This document shows positions 57,400-64,000 of a DNA stretch of 64,000 nucleotides, one piece after another (within the stretch, counting starts at the first letter, position 1; each line of letters opens with the position of its first letter). Under the pieces are notes generated by a model, which made no database searches, was not told the origin of the DNA, and was given only the letters and a program-made list of their open reading frames with translations. Location: positions 2,732,318 through 2,796,317 of the forward strand of contig JAVGVS010000010.1 in NCBI GenBank assembly GCA_032718565.1, in the 5' to 3' direction. The translations under genes were made by a program, and so were the position numbers. The DNA is from Distichodus sexfasciatus. Lineage: Eukaryota; Chordata; Actinopteri; Characiformes; Distichodontidae.

Positions 57400-59643
57400 T
57401 CTGTCAAAAGTTTACAACCTACAGAAGGCGCTGGTCTTATCGGCTGCTTTACTTGAAATTAACGTCGGCGGAACTGATTGCTGCTGTGAGTGAGACTGAT
57501 TAGGGACAGGGAAATGTGAATTTTGTCATGATGACTTGCAAGAGCACATTTTGTGTGTGTCTGCTTGTGCGTATATCGTAACACATGGGCGTGGACAATG
57601 AAACACAATAAAACAACCCCCCCCAAAAGGTTATGTTTAGTTTGCCGCAGCTCCGAGACCTGCCCTTTAATATTTGGACAGCATCTGTGCTTGTGAACTT
57701 GTTTTTTGATATTTATTTTATCTTAATAAAAATTTCTGCAACTTAGATGTCAGAGTCCATTCGTGCAAGCCATCATGTGTGTGTATTGTCCCCCGTTCTC
57801 ATTAAAACGTCCCTTTTCTTTGAGAGATGAAGTCACAACTTGCCAATAAAATCTAGACAATGCTGAGGTGTGAGTCATGTAAAACACTCCCAGACAATTT
57901 TTCAAACACATAAAGTATATTTGTCATCAATATCAGCAAAGGGGGACAATCATCAGGGCTTCGCATGAGAGGTTTTCATGCAACATAAAAGAAGAGGAGG
58001 AGGGGAGGGAATCGTAAGAGTGCAGAGTCATAGGCAGTCTCAGTACAAATATGGAAGCAATGATACTAGCAGCTGTAGAGGCAGACAAAAAGGTGAGTGT
58101 GTCGATACACACTGCAGGGACCAAAGCTCCATCGCTGTGCACAAAGGGCAGCAGGAGAACTGCTGGGCTGAAATGTTGTCGAGCGGAGGGAGGGGGTTGT
58201 GGGGGAGAGAGTGGTGTCTCTCAGTGGTGGTCTGTTTCTTACACAAATAGAAAAATGAAAGCAGTGATATTTTCCTTCACTCCATCAGTCGAGAGCGGAG
58301 ATAAGCCCTTAGTGCTAGCGCTCGCTGTGATTCCGCTCTTTTGGTGTTAAATGAAAGAGGCCATTTTTTGTCTAAAAGGTGAGTTGTGATTGTAAATCAC
58401 CGTATTGTGCATTCCCTTCTGTGTTGTGTGACGGAGATAACTCGTTAGAAACTGATATGAGGGCCTTAGCTGTTGAGAAATTATTCAGGTAAAGTCTGCC
58501 ACTAAGGACCGGGGTTCAGAAACACAGTTTTACCTTAAAAACATACGTCATTTTAACGACACAACGTGATACTATAAAGTTAACGCACGCGCACACACAT
58601 GCACTGAAACATGCGCACGTCACACTCACATTCGTATGTATACACAAAAAGCGCCTCGGATCATATGTGCTACAAGCGTCTGCTTCAGAATGACGGAATG
58701 TATCCCCTGATGCAAGTATTTCACACAACGCGTTGCAAAAACTGCAGCTGATATCAGTTCACCTCAGACGCCAGATTGAGCTTCAGGCCTCTCTCACATC
58801 TCTGGTCAGCAGTAACAAAATAATCTCTCTTCACAGTAAAATCACCAGCCGTTACCTCCTGAAAATCAAGCGTTGATGACTTCGCAAAGTTGATTGGATA
58901 ACTGCACAAAAAAAAAGACTAAAAATAAATAATGGAGGAAACAATATATGTACAAAAGCAAAATAAAGTCAACAAAAGTCAACAATGGAATCTTTAGCCT
59001 TTCTCTTAATAAAAGATCCTAAGTGCCAAAAAAGAGAAAAAAAACAAAAAACCCCAAATTCAGTCCTTCATACAGTACCTCACTTAACCTGCGTCTACTA
59101 GAGGCTACAGATTGGAATACTTACTTGAGCTACATAATACTGTCTTCATACGCAAGTGAGTAAAAAGACATCTACAGTTGCCTTTTCTAATGTGTTCAAC
59201 ACATATATAATGTATATATATACATGGATACGGATATAAAAAAGGAGAGCTGTGCCGTTAGAGAACTGAAAAAGGGAACGAAATGAAAGAACCATGAGTT
59301 GGAGTGAGAGGGGCGGGGGAAGGGAGGAGTGGGAGTGCATGCACAAATCCCAGGGAAACGGTGTGTTCCTCCGAAGCCAGGAGCCTGGAACATGGTCAGT
59401 GGCTAAACATCGTGAACCACGCGATCCGCGGGCCTTCGCAGAGACGCAGACGGACGAAGCGCAGCAGACAGAAGACGTCTTTGCAGGTGTTGTCGTTGCT
59501 CTTCTGGTGTGTATGATATGTCCTTTCTCAAAGAAACCGAAAGAAAAAATGGATACACTTTTTTTCTCTCTCTTCTGTCTGGAACACAAATAACGATGGG
59601 AGACAGGAACCTTCATGCATTGAGTGCCTGTTTCTCAGGGAAA
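57400..59643. other. Intergenic region between the convergent tmem54 and hpca
   Basis: Holds the 3' UTRs of both genes. Neuronal calcium sensor genes often have long 3' UTRs, so much of it may be hpca untranslated sequence read on the minus strand. Many ORFs on both strands, none with a known motif. Confidence 0.4.
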
Positions 59644-63500
<3,857 letters not shown>

Positions 63501-64000
63501 CTGCACAGAGAGACATGTCTACTAAGATGATTGTCTACAGTATATTACGAATACAGAGCAGTTTACATTTTATACCACGGTTTAAGTGTTCTTAAATGCA
63601 CCGAAAACTTCATGTACAGAATGTCATCATTTGCCAAACAACGTCTCATATGTTCATAGCTTTTTTTCCAGTGTAGGCTGTATTTGGTCCTGCTTCCTGA
63701 CCTCCTGAGCGGGGAGGGGGGAGAGTTAAACCGCCGCTCAGAGACGGGGTCGCTCAGCTCTTTTTCTGCCCTTTACTCAGCATGACTCACTGAAGATTAC
63801 ATTTACAAAACACACAGACTAATCCATTCATATTGCTGTGTGTTTACTGCAGGCACGCTGGCCTCTCCTGATGGTCCGAGACACAATGCATCTTAGTGTA
63901 GCCCATTTCCCATGACCACCTCACACAGAGGGAGGGTGTAAAGTTGGGGACAGAATGCTATATCTAGTAGACCTGGTTTCAAAAATTCGATTCACCGTTC
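63501..64000. other. hpca intron 1, partial
   Basis: No exon encoding the hippocalcin N-terminus was found between 63501 and the window edge, so the intron continues outside. Confidence 0.6.

Overview
This window is ordinary vertebrate nuclear DNA, almost certainly from a ray-finned fish and probably an otophysan. Genes are split by GT-AG introns. Spacers are AT-rich and full of fish-type repeats: tRNA-derived SINEs, Tc1/mariner relics and MITEs, hAT MITEs with 8-bp duplications, an L1-like LINE, and long TG, GA and AT microsatellites. The protein sequences are teleost-like. No prokaryotic operon, CRISPR array, rRNA or convincing tRNA gene was seen.

Layout. 1-10 kb: repeat-rich and without a recognised gene; a decayed L1-like element on the minus strand (about 1.3-5.1 kb) and a hAT-type element (6.4-7.2 kb). 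10.4-13.3 kb: zbtb8b on the minus strand, a BTB zinc-finger regulator whose last exon looks frame-disrupted; nested MITEs fill its last intron. 14.7-15.8 kb: a SINE split by a 795-bp hAT element carrying a BED-finger ORF. 16-23.9 kb: a gene-free upstream region holding three perfect matches to the RBPJ (Notch) consensus. 23.9-26.8 kb: heyl, plus strand, five coding exons. 30.4-35.9 kb: a 15-exon apple-domain/trypsin protease of the factor XI/plasma prekallikrein type, minus strand. 36.5-38.7 kb: a Tc1 relic and MITEs. 40.1-46.7 kb: an HMBOX1-family homeobox gene, minus strand, with a GC-rich promoter. 47.8-51.6 kb: two tandem beta-connexin genes, each with an uninterrupted coding exon. 52.9-57.3 kb: tmem54, six coding exons. 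59.6-63.5 kb to the right edge: hpca (hippocalcin), minus strand; its first coding exon lies outside the window.

The genes do not form a pathway. zbtb8b, heyl, the GJB3/4/5-type connexins, tmem54 and hpca all have human counterparts on 1p34-p35 (from general knowledge), with tmem54 and hpca tail to tail as in human, so the window looks like a rearranged piece of that ancestral block. The protease and HMBOX1-family genes, whose human relatives lie elsewhere, sit among them. Exon borders were placed by hand from splice consensus, reading phase and protein similarity recalled from family knowledge; no alignment or database search was run. No clearly new biological system was found. The better leads are a fossil extra apple domain, an atypical connexin cysteine spacing, a long near-perfect inverted repeat in a hpca intron, a TG-anchored repeat family, and the disrupted zbtb8b tail.
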